Positions 47,525 through 56,475 are shown, counted from the stretch's first letter. The stretch is 64,000 nt of DNA from Semisulcospira habei (GCA_036245525.1 BTPG01000002.1:122903224-122967223), one strand, 5' to 3'. The notes: a model not told the origin generated them from the letters alone. Numbers and translations: made by a program.

Positions 47525-47942
47525 TTTTTCTAGCAATGAAAACTCCAGTAAAATAAACAAATGTCATTCCCACTAGAACAAAAATTATCTCTCCATTTCT
47601 TTGTTGTGTGCTTGGTTTGTAATAGTCACTTAGTTTTGGTTTCGGGATAGACATGTCTTCACCTGTGACAAGAAAATATTCCCTGATTGCTTCGTCTGTA
47701 TTTGAAAACGTATGCTGTGCGTGACCTTCAAGCCTGAGTTTTTCATTGATGAAATCAAGTTTTTCAATTCTATTCTTTTCATATTCTTGTTGAGCTTGAG
47801 CGAGTTTCTCTGTTGCCTCATTGTGACGTTTCATTTCTTCTGCTGATTCTTCTCTACCCATTTTTGAAAAGAGGTAGTTTGAGCCACTGAATGCCAGAGC
47901 GTTAACAACTGCCCCACCAATCATAATAGCTATCGTCGCCAT
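47508..47942 (-). CDS. Small two-TM coiled-coil protein of the Polinton (unassigned)
   Basis: 144 residues. The hydrophobic N-terminus MATIAIMIGGAVVNALAF is followed by a charged coiled-coil (EEMKRHNEATEKLAQAQQEY, residues ~35-70) and a C-terminal membrane segment IIFVLVGMTFVYFTGVFI with a basic tail RKNGSRK. I do not recognise a family. Its place between integrase and the packaging/capsid genes, on the same strand, suggests a virion membrane or assembly role, which is inference. Its 3' end overlaps the integrase start region by a few codons. Confidence 0.75.
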   Translation of the reverse strand: MATIAIMIGGAVVNALAFSGSNYLFSKMGREESAEEMKRHNEATEKLAQAQQEYEKNRIEKLDFINEKLRLEGHAQHTFSNTDEAIREYFLVTGEDMSIPKPKLSDYYKPSTQQRNGEIIFVLVGMTFVYFTGVFIARKNGSRK

Positions 47943-47951
47943 AGTTTTTAT

Positions 47952-48182
47952 TTACATAGAAACATTTTCGGGAATAATTCCTTGCTTGACAAGAACATCT
48001 TTTGTCGCAATCGACGCTGTTACAACTACAATTAGCTTAGCGCTGTCTTCGAAATCTAATCTACTGAGGTCTGCTGATTTCATTTTGAGTAGATTTTTTC
48101 CCAGCATAGAATAAGCTACTGCTAGTCCACTGATTACTGCAGAGTGATAGACAAGGTTCATCATGTTCTTTGAGTCGTTCAT
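47952..48182 (-). CDS. Small hydrophobic Polinton protein, 76 aa (unassigned)
   Basis: MNDSKNMMNLVYHSAVISGL starts a protein with two weakly hydrophobic segments (AVISGLAVAYSMLG and AKLIVVVTASIA). An A/T-rich leader containing AATAAAAATATT precedes the gene. No family recognised. Compact spacing (9 bp) to the next gene downstream supports it being real. Confidence 0.65.
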   Translation of the reverse strand: MNDSKNMMNLVYHSAVISGLAVAYSMLGKNLLKMKSADLSRLDFEDSAKLIVVVTASIATKDVLVKQGIIPENVSM

Positions 48183-48217
48183 TTCTTAGGCAAGAAAAAT
48201 TAAAATAATATTTTTAT

Positions 48218-48680
48218 TTACTGCATATAAAATGGGTCAACGGCTTTGGGTGTTACTGGTAATGTGGCGACTTCTGGTTTTGTTTTTGGAGTGTCTGATT
48301 TTTTTGTCACTGTACGAGTCTGTGGTTTGTATTTTTTGTATAATTGATACCCTACGTAACCAAATCCGACAACAAATCCGACAATTATATATTTTGTTGT
48401 TTGAGGGCCGGGGTCAGGGTCAGACTTAGTTGTTTGTCTCTCACTTTGATGAGGGTGTGTCAGTCCTGACGGTATTGACACTGGTCCTGAAGGTGCTGAC
48501 ACCTGGTTAGTTACATGAGCCTTTTCTGTTTGTTTGAAGCTGTAATTTTTTCTGCCTGTTCCATTCAGCTAATCTTTTTCCTGCATCAACGCGGCCTGGA
48601 CTTTTAGCCTTAGTCACAGTTTGAACCTGCGTCAAAACTGGACTGGGGTTCGGTTGTGGAGTCGTCTGGGTTTCGTCCAT
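48218..48680 (-). pseudogene. Single-TM Polinton protein with N-terminal extension, one frameshift
   Basis: An ATG at 48680 (MDETQTTPQPNPSPVLTQV), inside the 3' end of the upstream gene in another frame, opens a Pro/Thr-rich then basic segment (SPGRVDAGKRLAEWNRQ). At the T6 run 48546-48551 the frame shifts into EKAHVTNQVSAPSGP. It then continues through a membrane segment YIIVGFVVGFGYVGYQLY and a basic Thr/Pro-rich tail to 48218. Without the upstream part only a 94-residue protein from a poor start would remain. A homopolymer length error would explain the break. Function unknown; possibly a membrane-anchored virion protein. Confidence 0.65.
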
Positions 48681-49137
48681 TTTCTTCTGCAGTAAAATTT
48701 ATTTTCGAAAAATCAATATGACTCCCAGTAACAAGAAGGGTTACTACAGGTGCAAGGTAATTTCCAAACTTGTAAAACATGACACATGCTAATTTGCCAA
48801 TTGAACTTGAAACAATAGGATTGCTTTCAAGGTCGTGTGAAAGACTGTCACTATCCACAGGTAGAAAGTGACTCACTGCTTTTGTGTATAGGCATACAAG
48901 AGATCGACTTAAATCACGTGTCATTAGTGAAGCGATGTGGTTTTCATATTTTGAATGAAGCTTGATTAGCTCGTCAGCCGTAAGAGATTCAATATCCTCT
49001 GTCATGTATTGTCTTCCTAGATAAGTCTTTGATTTGCCTGAGACAATCACAGACAAAAGACGCTGTTTTTTCGAGTCTAAGTCTTTGTTCTCAACAGCAT
49101 TGATATCATTCAATAGAAGGATTTCATCAGGGTTCAT
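48610..49137 (-). CDS. Unassigned 175-aa Polinton protein
   Basis: Starts MNPDEILLLNDINAVENKDL after an AATATAA-type leader (49138-49166) and is mainly helical by composition, with a hydrophobic stretch LAPVVTLLVTGS near residue 130 and an acidic, Ser/Thr-rich C-terminus. It lies between the ATPase and the membrane protein on the same strand, and its last ~70 bp overlap the next gene in a different frame. I do not recognise the family, and no adenain-type His/Asp/Cys pattern is evident. Confidence 0.7.
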   Translation of the reverse strand: MNPDEILLLNDINAVENKDLDSKKQRLLSVIVSGKSKTYLGRQYMTEDIESLTADELIKLHSKYENHIASLMTRDLSRSLVCLYTKAVSHFLPVDSDSLSHDLESNPIVSSSIGKLACVMFYKFGNYLAPVVTLLVTGSHIDFSKINFTAEENGRNPDDSTTEPQSSFDAGSNCD

Positions 49138-49166
49138 TTATATTGTTATTTTAAAAAAAACAAAAA

Positions 49167-49808
49167 TTAATTTACTAACCCATACCCTGTGGGCTGATCT
49201 GTCTTTAAAATGAGCTTTAGATGCTTAGTTGATTTCAGTTTATTTTTTACATCATCACGTTCATGTTTATTTGGTATGACATCATTCTCTCTGAGACAGT
49301 CTTCAAAGCTGTCACGATCCTTGCAGTAAAACAAACAGATAAACTTTAACTGTTCTCGAAAATCTTTCAGTACAGCATTATATTTTTGAGTGAGAATCCA
49401 TACACTGACATTTGCGTGTCTGCCACTGAAGGCAAGTTCTGCTAGAGTGTTTCTCTTCTTGACAATGTCTTTCTCTGCAGAACAGTCATCAACAATAAAC
49501 AACGTTGGCTGTCCTTCAAATTGCTTGTAAAAATATTGTAGGTAGTCATTCATTTTTTTCTCAGGGTCAACTAAGTATATGTTACTGTCAGTCCAAATGA
49601 ATAAACGATTGTGATAAGCTTTGTTGTGTTTGATCGTAGGACAAAATATGACAATGTTTTCAAAGTGGTGTATGTATCTTGTTTGTAATAGGTTAAGTAC
49701 AAATTCAGTTTTACCACACCCAGTGGCACCACAAAACAATCCACAGTGTGGATCGAGTGTCATTAGGTTCATTTTAATACACAATATAATTTTAATATAT
49801 GTGTCCAC
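49167..49808 (-). CDS. Polinton FtsK/HerA-type genome-packaging ATPase
   Basis: 213 residues, or 201 if the second Met (49772, MNLMTLDPHCGLFCG) is used; that start avoids overlap with the capsid stop. Walker A GATGCGKTE (residues ~27-35), Walker B TLFIVDDCSA (~102-111, Asp-Asp) and a sensor-like VSVWILTQKYN (~134-144) are in the order of A32-like packaging ATPases. RIHH-type and FYCKDRDSFEDCL segments follow. It would pump the element's DNA into capsids. The frame is intact. It is immediately downstream of the capsid gene on the same strand, a pairing typical of these elements. Confidence 0.92.
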   Translation of the reverse strand: MDTYIKIILCIKMNLMTLDPHCGLFCGATGCGKTEFVLNLLQTRYIHHFENIVIFCPTIKHNKAYHNRLFIWTDSNIYLVDPEKKMNDYLQYFYKQFEGQPTLFIVDDCSAEKDIVKKRNTLAELAFSGRHANVSVWILTQKYNAVLKDFREQLKFICLFYCKDRDSFEDCLRENDVIPNKHERDDVKNKLKSTKHLKLILKTDQPTGYGLVN

Positions 49809-51475
49809 TCAGTCTGCTTTCTGCAATATTGAGTTGTGCATCATAAATCAAATACAAATATATGTTTATGGCTGCAGCAGTTTCAACCTTCTTTTGTATC
49901 TGAATTGTTATTCCATCACTACCGTTCTCGACAGTACGTCCTGACCCATGAAGGTAATCGTCATCTGTACTACGAAGGTCTAGCCACAGTGCATACTTGT
50001 TTGTAAGGTATTGTCCGATCCTAACATCATACAGATGTAAATCTTTGCACACAATGTTTGCTGGTTTATCTCTAATCCTTCCACCCGCAAAATACTTTGT
50101 GATCTCATCGTAGTGTTGATAAGGTAACAAACCTGAAGCGTACACTTGATTAGGGCGGCCTTCGATTGTACAGGACAAATGTGTAATCTTAGGATTGTAG
50201 AATTTTTCTGAATCCCGTTTATATGGATCTGCTGGTTCAACAAACAACATAAGAATGCCTTTCAGTGACCTGGCAGGTGTGTTCAAGTTTATGTTCCACA
50301 TTGGGTCACTCTTGTCTTTTTGCATTAAACTATGTCTAATCACCCTGTCATAATAAATTGGCAGTCTTGACTGATACTGATTTTGAATGAGTCAGGCTAG
50401 ATCAGTGTGTGTGACAATTTCATATTCCAAGGAAATGTTAGAGATCTTGTATGTTGCATCTGTGGCAGATGATTTTATAACTTTGGAGTAGTCATTGAAG
50501 GTTAGTTCAAAACTCAGACGGTCATTCAGTGCCCCTTGATAATAAGGCAAATGAGCTGTTAGGATTTCAAACTCAAGTGGAATGTAAAATCTGGTTCCAT
50601 ATGTTTCAGCTATAATAACTTCCTTTGGTACCCCACCCCACCCGGGTCTGCCCTGGGGGACTTGGGTGGGGTTAGGTATTTTTTAGTTCCCAGGGTCACC
50701 CTGGTCAGCCCCACAGGGTGGGTTTTTCTCTCTATTCTGGGGCATGTGTTTCTGTCTACCCTTTGTCCATTCACCTGTATTTGCCTTTTTAAAACTCTCC
50801 CTACTGTCTGCACTGCCTGTAGCTCTTGATGTTGGATGTGTGTTGCTAAATGGTCTTAGCTTTATTTAGGCCCCATGTGTTAGGTTTATTTAATGTATTT
50901 GACCGGCTGGCGACATACATTCAATGTTCTGTTTAGTATTTTTTTCACAAGCAGTGCAGGCACGTCCTGAGAAAGCCTTGTTGCTGTCGGGACGTTAAGC
51001 AATGTAATCAACAATCAACCTTTGGTACCCCAGTAGTTGTTTTGTCTCCGGCATTGATTCGAAGTTTACCAACATTATCTGGCTGTATGCCTTGGTAAAT
51101 ACGGTCTTCTCGTTCTTCTCTTGTGAGCCAAAGGTCTTTGTAACAGTAAAATACATCTGAGTCGTCAAGACTAAACACTTCCTGTCCTTCAAGTTTTACT
51201 TTAATAGTTCTAACATTTGCTCTGCCAAGATTGTTAACCAGTGTTCTGTTTACGTCTGCGTCTGATGATAGTTCAATATTAAATGCAAGGCGTGCAGTGC
51301 CAGGAACAATAACGTCACTGGGACCTAGGTTTGGAAACTTGACTGTAAGTGTTTGGTTCTGGTCTATAGTACTTGGATTGTTTGTGATGACGATTGATTG
51401 TCGAATGGCCTTAACACCCAGAGGCTCACGTAGTTTTCTGTATGGGTCTAACTTTGATCCGTAAGACTGTGTCAT
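49792..51475 (-). pseudogene. mcp: Polinton major capsid protein gene, split by a SINE and one nonsense codon
   Basis: The N-terminal part runs from the ATG at 51475 (MTQSYGSKLDPYRK) to the SINE at 51018, with NNPSTIDQNQTLTVKFPNLG and TARLAFNIELSSD. The C-terminal part resumes at 50635 in the same frame once the 14-bp duplication is discounted. It runs to 49792 with DPMWNINLNTPARSLKGILML, YNPKITHLSCTIEGRPNQVY and LWLDLRSTDDDYLHGSGRTV. The latter segment, with the neighbouring ATPase, identifies a double-jelly-roll-type capsid protein. A TGA at 50392-50394 adds a second lesion. Uninterrupted size would be about 430 residues. This copy cannot make capsid. Confidence 0.88.
50636..51018 (+). mobile_element. 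SINE-like element, copy 5, inside the Polinton capsid gene
   Basis: Full-length CCCCACCCGGG family member with a perfect 14-bp duplication CCTTTGGTACCCCA at 50622-50635 and 51019-51032. The capsid frame continues across the duplication, which shows the gene was intact there when the SINE landed. Confidence 0.95.
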
Positions 51476-51515
51476 TTTTATTATGCACAATAAAAAATAA
51501 TAAATTAATAAAACA
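51476..51515. promoter_or_regulatory. Divergent intergenic spacer of capsid and coiled-coil genes
   Basis: A 40-bp, almost entirely A/T spacer (TTATGCACAATAAAAAATAA core) separates two genes transcribed outward. It must hold both start regions. On each side an ATAAAA-type sequence lies directly at the start codon. Confidence 0.5.
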
Positions 51516-52770
51516 ATGGCAGCGGGAGGATTTAATCATGAAGATTTTGAAATGGATGACACGTATGATTTTGGTAATACAATAGATATGACAGATATGA
51601 CAGATATGACTGGTACAAGAAATATTTACAGTTTACGTCACGAACTTTTAGAAACCAAAGTGAACTCGTTTATGATCATGTTGGTAATCGCCCAGACAAC
51701 GTAGACCCTAACCAGTTTGAACTTGATGGCAAGGGTCATTTATATTTAAATACTGTTGACAAAGGAAAAGTACTATTGACTAACAAAAAAGACCCTAGTA
51801 GGTTTAGGGCTTTAAGTACAATAAAAAATGAAGGTGGTGTTGGTGCTTGCGTCAACTTGGAATTGGAGGGTCTCCTGTCACGCCAAGACTGGTTAGTGCC
51901 CTCCACGACACACAAACAAAGTTGCCAACAGGGCAAGAGATTGAAATGGCACCAGTAACAAGCCTACCAGAAATAGCAAACACAGTGATACAAGAAACTT
52001 CATTTACTGAAGGACAAATAAATGACGCTTTGAAAACAATAGATGATCCACCTTTGTCAATGCGGGAGATTATGGGTTTGGATAAATCACTGCAGACGAT
52101 AAGAGGTGAGATGGTAAACAATGTTGCCAAACTGGGAGAGCTTGATAAACACATAGAACGAGAAAAAGAGAAACTGGCTACAGCAGACAATGGGAATCTT
52201 GACACAGAAATGAAAGAAAGAATCCAACACAGATTAAATGATTTGCATATAGAAAGATCTGGACGATTAGAAGTGATTAGTATTGGAAGACAAAAACTTA
52301 AAACCCAAGTTAACAGAATAAGAGAAACTATTCAGAAAATACTTCACGAAGACACAACATTGGCTGAGAGACTTAAAACACTTTTCAGAGAGCAGGGTAT
52401 TACAATTGCTAGTTTAATTACTGCTCTTGGGTTTATTATCAGTACTGTTGTGTTGGCTGTCTCCGGTAGTGGTGGGGGTGCACCCCCGGCCCCGGCACCA
52501 GCACCACCAACCCCGGGCCCACCGACTCCAACAGACCCAAAAGATTTACAGTCATGGGTAAAGAAACAGTTGTCTCACATATCAGACTTGCTTAAAAAAT
52601 TGGCTCTGAAAGCAATGGATGCTTTGCCTGGTATAATTGGCACGGTTGTCAGTTGGATGATTAGTACAGCGGCAAAGGCAGTAGGGTTTATGGCAGAGCA
52701 TGTGTGGGTATTTTTGGTAACAGTAGGAGGGTTGATGGTGGGTTATTTAATGAAACAGATAAAGAAGTAA
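51516..52770 (+). pseudogene. Polinton coiled-coil/transmembrane protein, two frameshifts
   Basis: Three consecutive frames form one protein. MAAGGFNHEDFEMDDTYDFG at 51516 with tandem DMTDMT opens it. NKKDPSRFRALSTIKNEGG lies near 51780. The 307-residue main frame from ~51847 contains a long coiled-coil (LDKSLQTIRGEMVNNVAKLG, KHIEREKEKLATADN), a membrane segment ASLITALGFIISTVVLAVSG, a Pro/Ala linker and a second hydrophobic block ending WVFLVTVGGLMVGYLM. The start region follows a 40-bp divergent spacer shared with the capsid gene. Function unassigned; a spike or membrane-remodelling component is possible. Its stop overlaps the opposing gene by 24 bp. Confidence 0.78.
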
Positions 52771-53997
52771 AACCCCTAACCCTGTTAGACCTATTACCAA
52801 TGCAGTTCTTTCTGACTCATGTGTGTCAGGGGTTGACTGTACTGGTTGTATGAGTGCCGGTGTTGGGGCCGGGGCCAGGGCCAGGGCTGGGGGTGTTACC
52901 GTCTGTAATGATTTTAACGACTGTACGTGTGTGGTTGTTGCTCCTAAGTTTACAGATTGATTAAGACCGAGTTTTTGTCCAACACCTGCAACAATGATTT
53001 CATTATTATAATTTGTTATTGTCCCCATTTGGAGTTGAAGGTCAGATGGTAACATGTATAACCCGATGCCAACTACAAAGTCAACTTTTGATCTGGCATA
53101 TCTTAAAACGTCTTGGTAACGCTGTATGCTTGATGGGAGATAGACTGTTGAATTAATTGAATCTTCAAGATTTGCAAGAAATTGTTTTTGTGCTTCAAAT
53201 TTACCACTTCCATTCAAAATGTTTGATTTTGTTAGTGATTGTGCTCCTAGTAAACACCAGACATATGTTCTGATAGACTCATTGACGCGCTCGACTCCTG
53301 CTTGAGTAAACCCGTCAGTTTTATCTAAAATAAATGTAGTCCAGGCGTTAGACTGTTTCTGTTCAATGGAACCTATCCAGACTTGTGATTTTGATGAGAA
53401 TAAAGTGTACCCAGGGTAGTAATCTTGAGGGTATTGTCTGTGACTCATAGCGTAATACAATGTGCCCATGCCTTTGTGATCATCAAGTTTTTGTGTAAAG
53501 TCATACTTGGGGCTGATGTTAAACTCATTACAAATCCGTTCAAACGCTTTTATATCCATGGGGTTGTTAAACCTGTTGAAACTGGATTCAGTGGGTAATG
53601 GTGTATGCAGTTCTGACAGTATACGTCTAAGCTGGTAGTATGTGTGAAAACTGTAGACAGATCTAATAAGTTTGTTTGAGTGATTCAAATGGTCTGTGAA
53701 TGAAACACCACAGCCTGTAGTTGAACACAGTATGGCAAAGTTAAGTTGGTTTTGAAACATCTGTAGTGGACTTGAAGACCACTTTCTTGCAGTAGAGTCA
53801 TCTGTTATTGGAGGGTTTAGGTAATGGTCAAACGGATTTGGTACTTTGACTTGGAATAGATCTTGTTCAGACACAGCTATGTCAAGCTGATTTAGTTGAA
53901 TTATTTTCTGTTCATAAGTAGGTGCGACATTGTATTTGGCATCCACATTAAATTGAAATGCATTTGTAGTGGTAATGGTTGGTGATTTAAATTCCAT
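52747..53997 (-). CDS. Large C-anchored Polinton structural protein candidate, 416 aa
   Basis: Intact frame from MEFKSPTITTTNAFQFNV. The first ~330 residues look globular (YNVAPTYEQKIIQLNQ, NQLNFAILCSTTGCGVSF, CNEFNISPKYDFTQKLDDH, GVERVNESIRTYVWCLLGA). A Pro/Ala-rich linker (ALALAPAPTPALIQPV) follows, then one membrane segment ALVIGLTGLGVLLLYLF at the very C-terminus. Proteins of this size recur in Polintons, but I cannot tie this to a solved function. It starts 24 bp from the opposite-strand minor-capsid candidate, suggesting shared regulation, and is tail-to-tail with the coiled-coil gene. Confidence 0.78.
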   Translation of the reverse strand: MEFKSPTITTTNAFQFNVDAKYNVAPTYEQKIIQLNQLDIAVSEQDLFQVKVPNPFDHYLNPPITDDSTARKWSSSPLQMFQNQLNFAILCSTTGCGVSFTDHLNHSNKLIRSVYSFHTYYQLRRILSELHTPLPTESSFNRFNNPMDIKAFERICNEFNISPKYDFTQKLDDHKGMGTLYYAMSHRQYPQDYYPGYTLFSSKSQVWIGSIEQKQSNAWTTFILDKTDGFTQAGVERVNESIRTYVWCLLGAQSLTKSNILNGSGKFEAQKQFLANLEDSINSTVYLPSSIQRYQDVLRYARSKVDFVVGIGLYMLPSDLQLQMGTITNYNNEIIVAGVGQKLGLNQSVNLGATTTHVQSLKSLQTVTPPALALAPAPTPALIQPVQSTPDTHESERTALVIGLTGLGVLLLYLFH

Positions 53998-54021
53998 CCT
54001 TTTTTATATGAGATAATAAAA
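53998..54021. promoter_or_regulatory. 24-bp divergent spacer
   Basis: TTTTTTATATGAGATAATAA lies between two outward-facing start codons. A TATA-like core this close to both ATGs implies very short leaders or start signals inside the neighbouring gene. Confidence 0.5.
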
Positions 54022-54732
54022 ATGTTTATTACCTTAACAAATCTTGACACAAGCAAACCAGTGTGGTTAACTAATGGGATTGATAATCGAGATGGTAGCA
54101 AGTCTGTAGCTATCCATGAATTGTTCTATACAGTAAAATGGTTTAATGTAGGGGATGATATATATAATAAAGTAAATTTAGATGGTAAGACTGAAGCTTT
54201 ACCGCCTGGTTATTATGACTTTTGTACTATAGCTGAATGGTTTCAAAGTAATTTTAAAATTAAAGCAACTTTAAATCCAGCTAACCTACTTGTTACATTA
54301 GAATTTCTGAAACAAGATTGGTTAAAAATTTCAGATAGATTTGCATATTTACTTGGATTTTATATTGACGAAGATTGGTATAGAACAGATGATTTAGATG
54401 AAGCTATGTTTGGTATTATAACAATGAAGACAAAAAAACTTAAAATAACTGGAAAACGTCCTGTCAATTTGTCAGTACACACAGTGCTAAATGTTTATTT
54501 GAAAGAACTAAACACATCTGAGAATATTCACAATGGAAAGCCTTCAACTTTGTTGAGATGCTTACCTACTGGAACTGCTCCGTATTGTGAAAGTGTAGTT
54601 GTTAGATTTCCTAATTTGCAGTTTAAGAAATTAGGTTCTAGTTTCTTTGAGTCACTGAGTATATCTGTAACTAATCAGGATGACAAACCAGTTCTTATGC
54701 ATGATTTTAGTGTAGTGTTAGAAGTTAAATAA
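54022..54732 (+). CDS. Minor capsid (penton-type) protein candidate, 236 aa
   Basis: Intact frame MFITLTNLDTSKPVWLTNG. Predicted mostly beta: VAIHELFYTVKWFNVGDD, PPGYYDFCTIAEWFQSNF, LLVTLEFLKQDWLKIS, FAYLLGFYIDEDWY, then a C-terminal strand set VVVRFPNLQFKKLGSSFFES and LSISVTNQDDKPVLMHDFSV. A small beta-rich protein beside the capsid module with the PPGYYD...W/LGF pattern fits the single-jelly-roll minor capsid protein of Polintons. This rests on pattern and context rather than an alignment. The ATG directly follows ATAATAAAA. Confidence 0.75.
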   Translation: MFITLTNLDTSKPVWLTNGIDNRDGSKSVAIHELFYTVKWFNVGDDIYNKVNLDGKTEALPPGYYDFCTIAEWFQSNFKIKATLNPANLLVTLEFLKQDWLKISDRFAYLLGFYIDEDWYRTDDLDEAMFGIITMKTKKLKITGKRPVNLSVHTVLNVYLKELNTSENIHNGKPSTLLRCLPTGTAPYCESVVVRFPNLQFKKLGSSFFESLSISVTNQDDKPVLMHDFSVVLEVK

Positions 54733-54752
54733 TTTTATTTTTGTTTATAAAA

Positions 54753-55631
54753 ATGAGTGGTCTTGGTCCAAAGCGAACAATCATACCAGTTGCATGTCCA
54801 GTAACAGAATTGAAAGATTTGGCAGACGTACAGGATTTTGAGAAGGAGGGGGATGTTGGAGAAATATATGGTTTTGAACTTGATTCAAATGGCATGTACA
54901 AGAGGAAAGTAATTGTTGACATGAAAGACGGTGAAAAACAGATTCTTAAACTTGGTCAGCTACGTGATGTTACTGTACCTACTCCACCTGTAAATAATGT
55001 GCCTTACAACTTAATACATGTAGGTAGTAAGTGGGTTGTTTCACCTGTGCCTGTTCCACCACCCACAATTGACTGGGACATAAAGTTGGAATTTATTAGT
55101 CCTTATGTATACACTGATGATGAAGGCGCCTTAGTGTTTAGGAAAGTTGTTAATTCTGGGCCGCTTATTGTAAGCCTTGTTCCAAGTTTTGCTTCAGACG
55201 ACAATAGCAGAGAAAAACTGAAAGTTGAAAATTATGAGAGACGGAGATATCTTCTTACACATAGGAAGGGTAGGTCTGATGCGAAGGTCGTGTTTGCACC
55301 AATAAACTTTCCCATCGCAAGAGAAGCGACAATAGTATTTGAAATTATCATGAGATCAGTAACTACTGCTAAAGAGGCTCAAATTGCACAAGGAATTAAA
55401 CTTACATGGAATGACACAGTAACAGAATCATCAAAGGTCTTTATTGCTATTACAAAAAATAATGATGTTATTAATGTTTCGAGCAGTGTTCCAGCTGTCA
55501 AGGTGGTGGTCGACAAAGCAACTTTTGTTCGTCTAACTTACATAAACCTTGAACACATTGATCTTGTTGCATTTTATTATGCCAGCAAATTGTATACTTT
55601 TGAAGAGTTGCAAAATGTAATTGCTGATTAA
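54753..55631 (+). CDS. Unassigned Polinton protein, ~292 aa, possible fibre or accessory
   Basis: Of two in-frame ATGs (54741, 54753) I prefer the second (MSGLGPKRTIIPVACPVTE), since it sits right after TTTATAAAA, as in neighbouring genes. An N-terminal half (DVGEIYGFELDSNGMYKRKV) is joined by a Pro-rich hinge (SPVPVPPPTIDW) to a beta-rich C-terminal half (LEFISPYVYTDDEGALVFRK, KVVFAPINFPIAREATIVF) of lectin-like composition. I do not recognise a family. It is head-to-tail with the minor-capsid candidate, 20 bp downstream. Confidence 0.75.
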   Translation: MSGLGPKRTIIPVACPVTELKDLADVQDFEKEGDVGEIYGFELDSNGMYKRKVIVDMKDGEKQILKLGQLRDVTVPTPPVNNVPYNLIHVGSKWVVSPVPVPPPTIDWDIKLEFISPYVYTDDEGALVFRKVVNSGPLIVSLVPSFASDDNSREKLKVENYERRRYLLTHRKGRSDAKVVFAPINFPIAREATIVFEIIMRSVTTAKEAQIAQGIKLTWNDTVTESSKVFIAITKNNDVINVSSSVPAVKVVVDKATFVRLTYINLEHIDLVAFYYASKLYTFEELQNVIAD

Positions 55632-55660
55632 ATAAAAAAAAATATTTGTGAATAAAAAAA

Positions 55661-56356
55661 ATGGTAAACTTCTATCCACAACTACCGACGCTTGAGCCGA
55701 CTGAAACAAATGTGATGACTAAAACAACACTTGCGCCTGATCCACAGGTGACAGCTGTGCCAATTGCTTCAGATAAAACATTACAGGCAGATGCATTCAG
55801 ATTAAATAATATTACAGAAGCTTTGAAATATTTGGAAAGTGAAGAGGCTAAGTACTCATGGTGCAAAAGGAGGTATAAGTCAGTATTTAATTCTGTTCAA
55901 AACACTTCTATGGCTATTGGTGCAGTTTCAGCTTCATGTTCTGTAAGGGGTATAGTTCTGTTCGCCACAGGAATTGGAAGTTTGGCTGGAATAGCAGTTG
56001 AGGGTGTTAGCGTTGCTACATGCCTGGCTTGCTTTGGTTTGGAGGCCTTGAACAAGAGGTTTCACACGAAATTACAGAAACATGAAGCATTGAGTACGCT
56101 TGCTGGTGCAAAGCTGAGCAGTATGAAACTTATTATCAGTAAGGCATTGAATGATAATTTTATTGATGATGAAGAATTTAAGCGAGTCCAGGATGATTTA
56201 AATAATTACAAGAAACAGAAATCTGAAATACAAAATAAAATGCGTAGTCAATCTCCCGTGAATGTTGAAGAACTAAAGGCTAGTTTTTTAGCAGAGGGAA
56301 AAAGGATCGGTGTTCAGGAAACCACAGAAAAACTACACAATCTTTTAAACAAATAA
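55661..56356 (+). CDS. Unassigned Polinton protein with hydrophobic centre, 231 aa
   Basis: Starts MVNFYPQLPTLEPTETNVMT after GAATAAAAAAA. Residues ~75-125 are hydrophobic and glycine-rich (SMAIGAVSASCSVRGIVLFA, GIGSLAGIAVEGVSVATCLA), followed by a helical charged C-terminus (DDEEFKRVQDDLNNYKKQKS). The layout recalls a membrane-inserting structural protein. The family is known to me only as an uncharacterised gene type near Polinton ends. It is the last sizeable gene before the right terminus. Confidence 0.75.
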   Translation: MVNFYPQLPTLEPTETNVMTKTTLAPDPQVTAVPIASDKTLQADAFRLNNITEALKYLESEEAKYSWCKRRYKSVFNSVQNTSMAIGAVSASCSVRGIVLFATGIGSLAGIAVEGVSVATCLACFGLEALNKRFHTKLQKHEALSTLAGAKLSSMKLIISKALNDNFIDDEEFKRVQDDLNNYKKQKSEIQNKMRSQSPVNVEELKASFLAEGKRIGVQETTEKLHNLLNK

Positions 56357-56382
56357 AAATCAGATTTGGTAATCGTTTATTA

Positions 56383-56475
56383 ATGTCATACACTTCACAG
56401 AAAAATGCCATGCCACTTACACCACTTGTACCTGATTATTTAACCCCATCTGCACCACCGCCAGAGTATTACTGA
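56383..56475 (+). CDS. 30-codon micro-ORF ending in PSAP/PPEY motifs
   Basis: ATG at 56383, TGA at 56473-56475, in the 27-bp-distant wake of the preceding gene. It begins MSYTSQKNAMPLTPLV and ends TPSAPPPEYY. The end combines PSAP (a Tsg101/ESCRT-I-type late motif) and PPEY (a PPxY Nedd4-type motif) in nine residues. Proline content is high, and chance occurrence of both at the very C-terminus is unlikely but possible. It could be a separate small protein or the tail of a spliced or frameshifted product. Function is inference only. Confidence 0.5.
   Translation: MSYTSQKNAMPLTPLVPDYLTPSAPPPEYY

Noticed and set aside
48610..49137. Adenain-like protease in the 175-aa Polinton ORF
   Set aside because: No convincing His, Asp/Glu and Cys active-site pattern was visible, so it is left unassigned.
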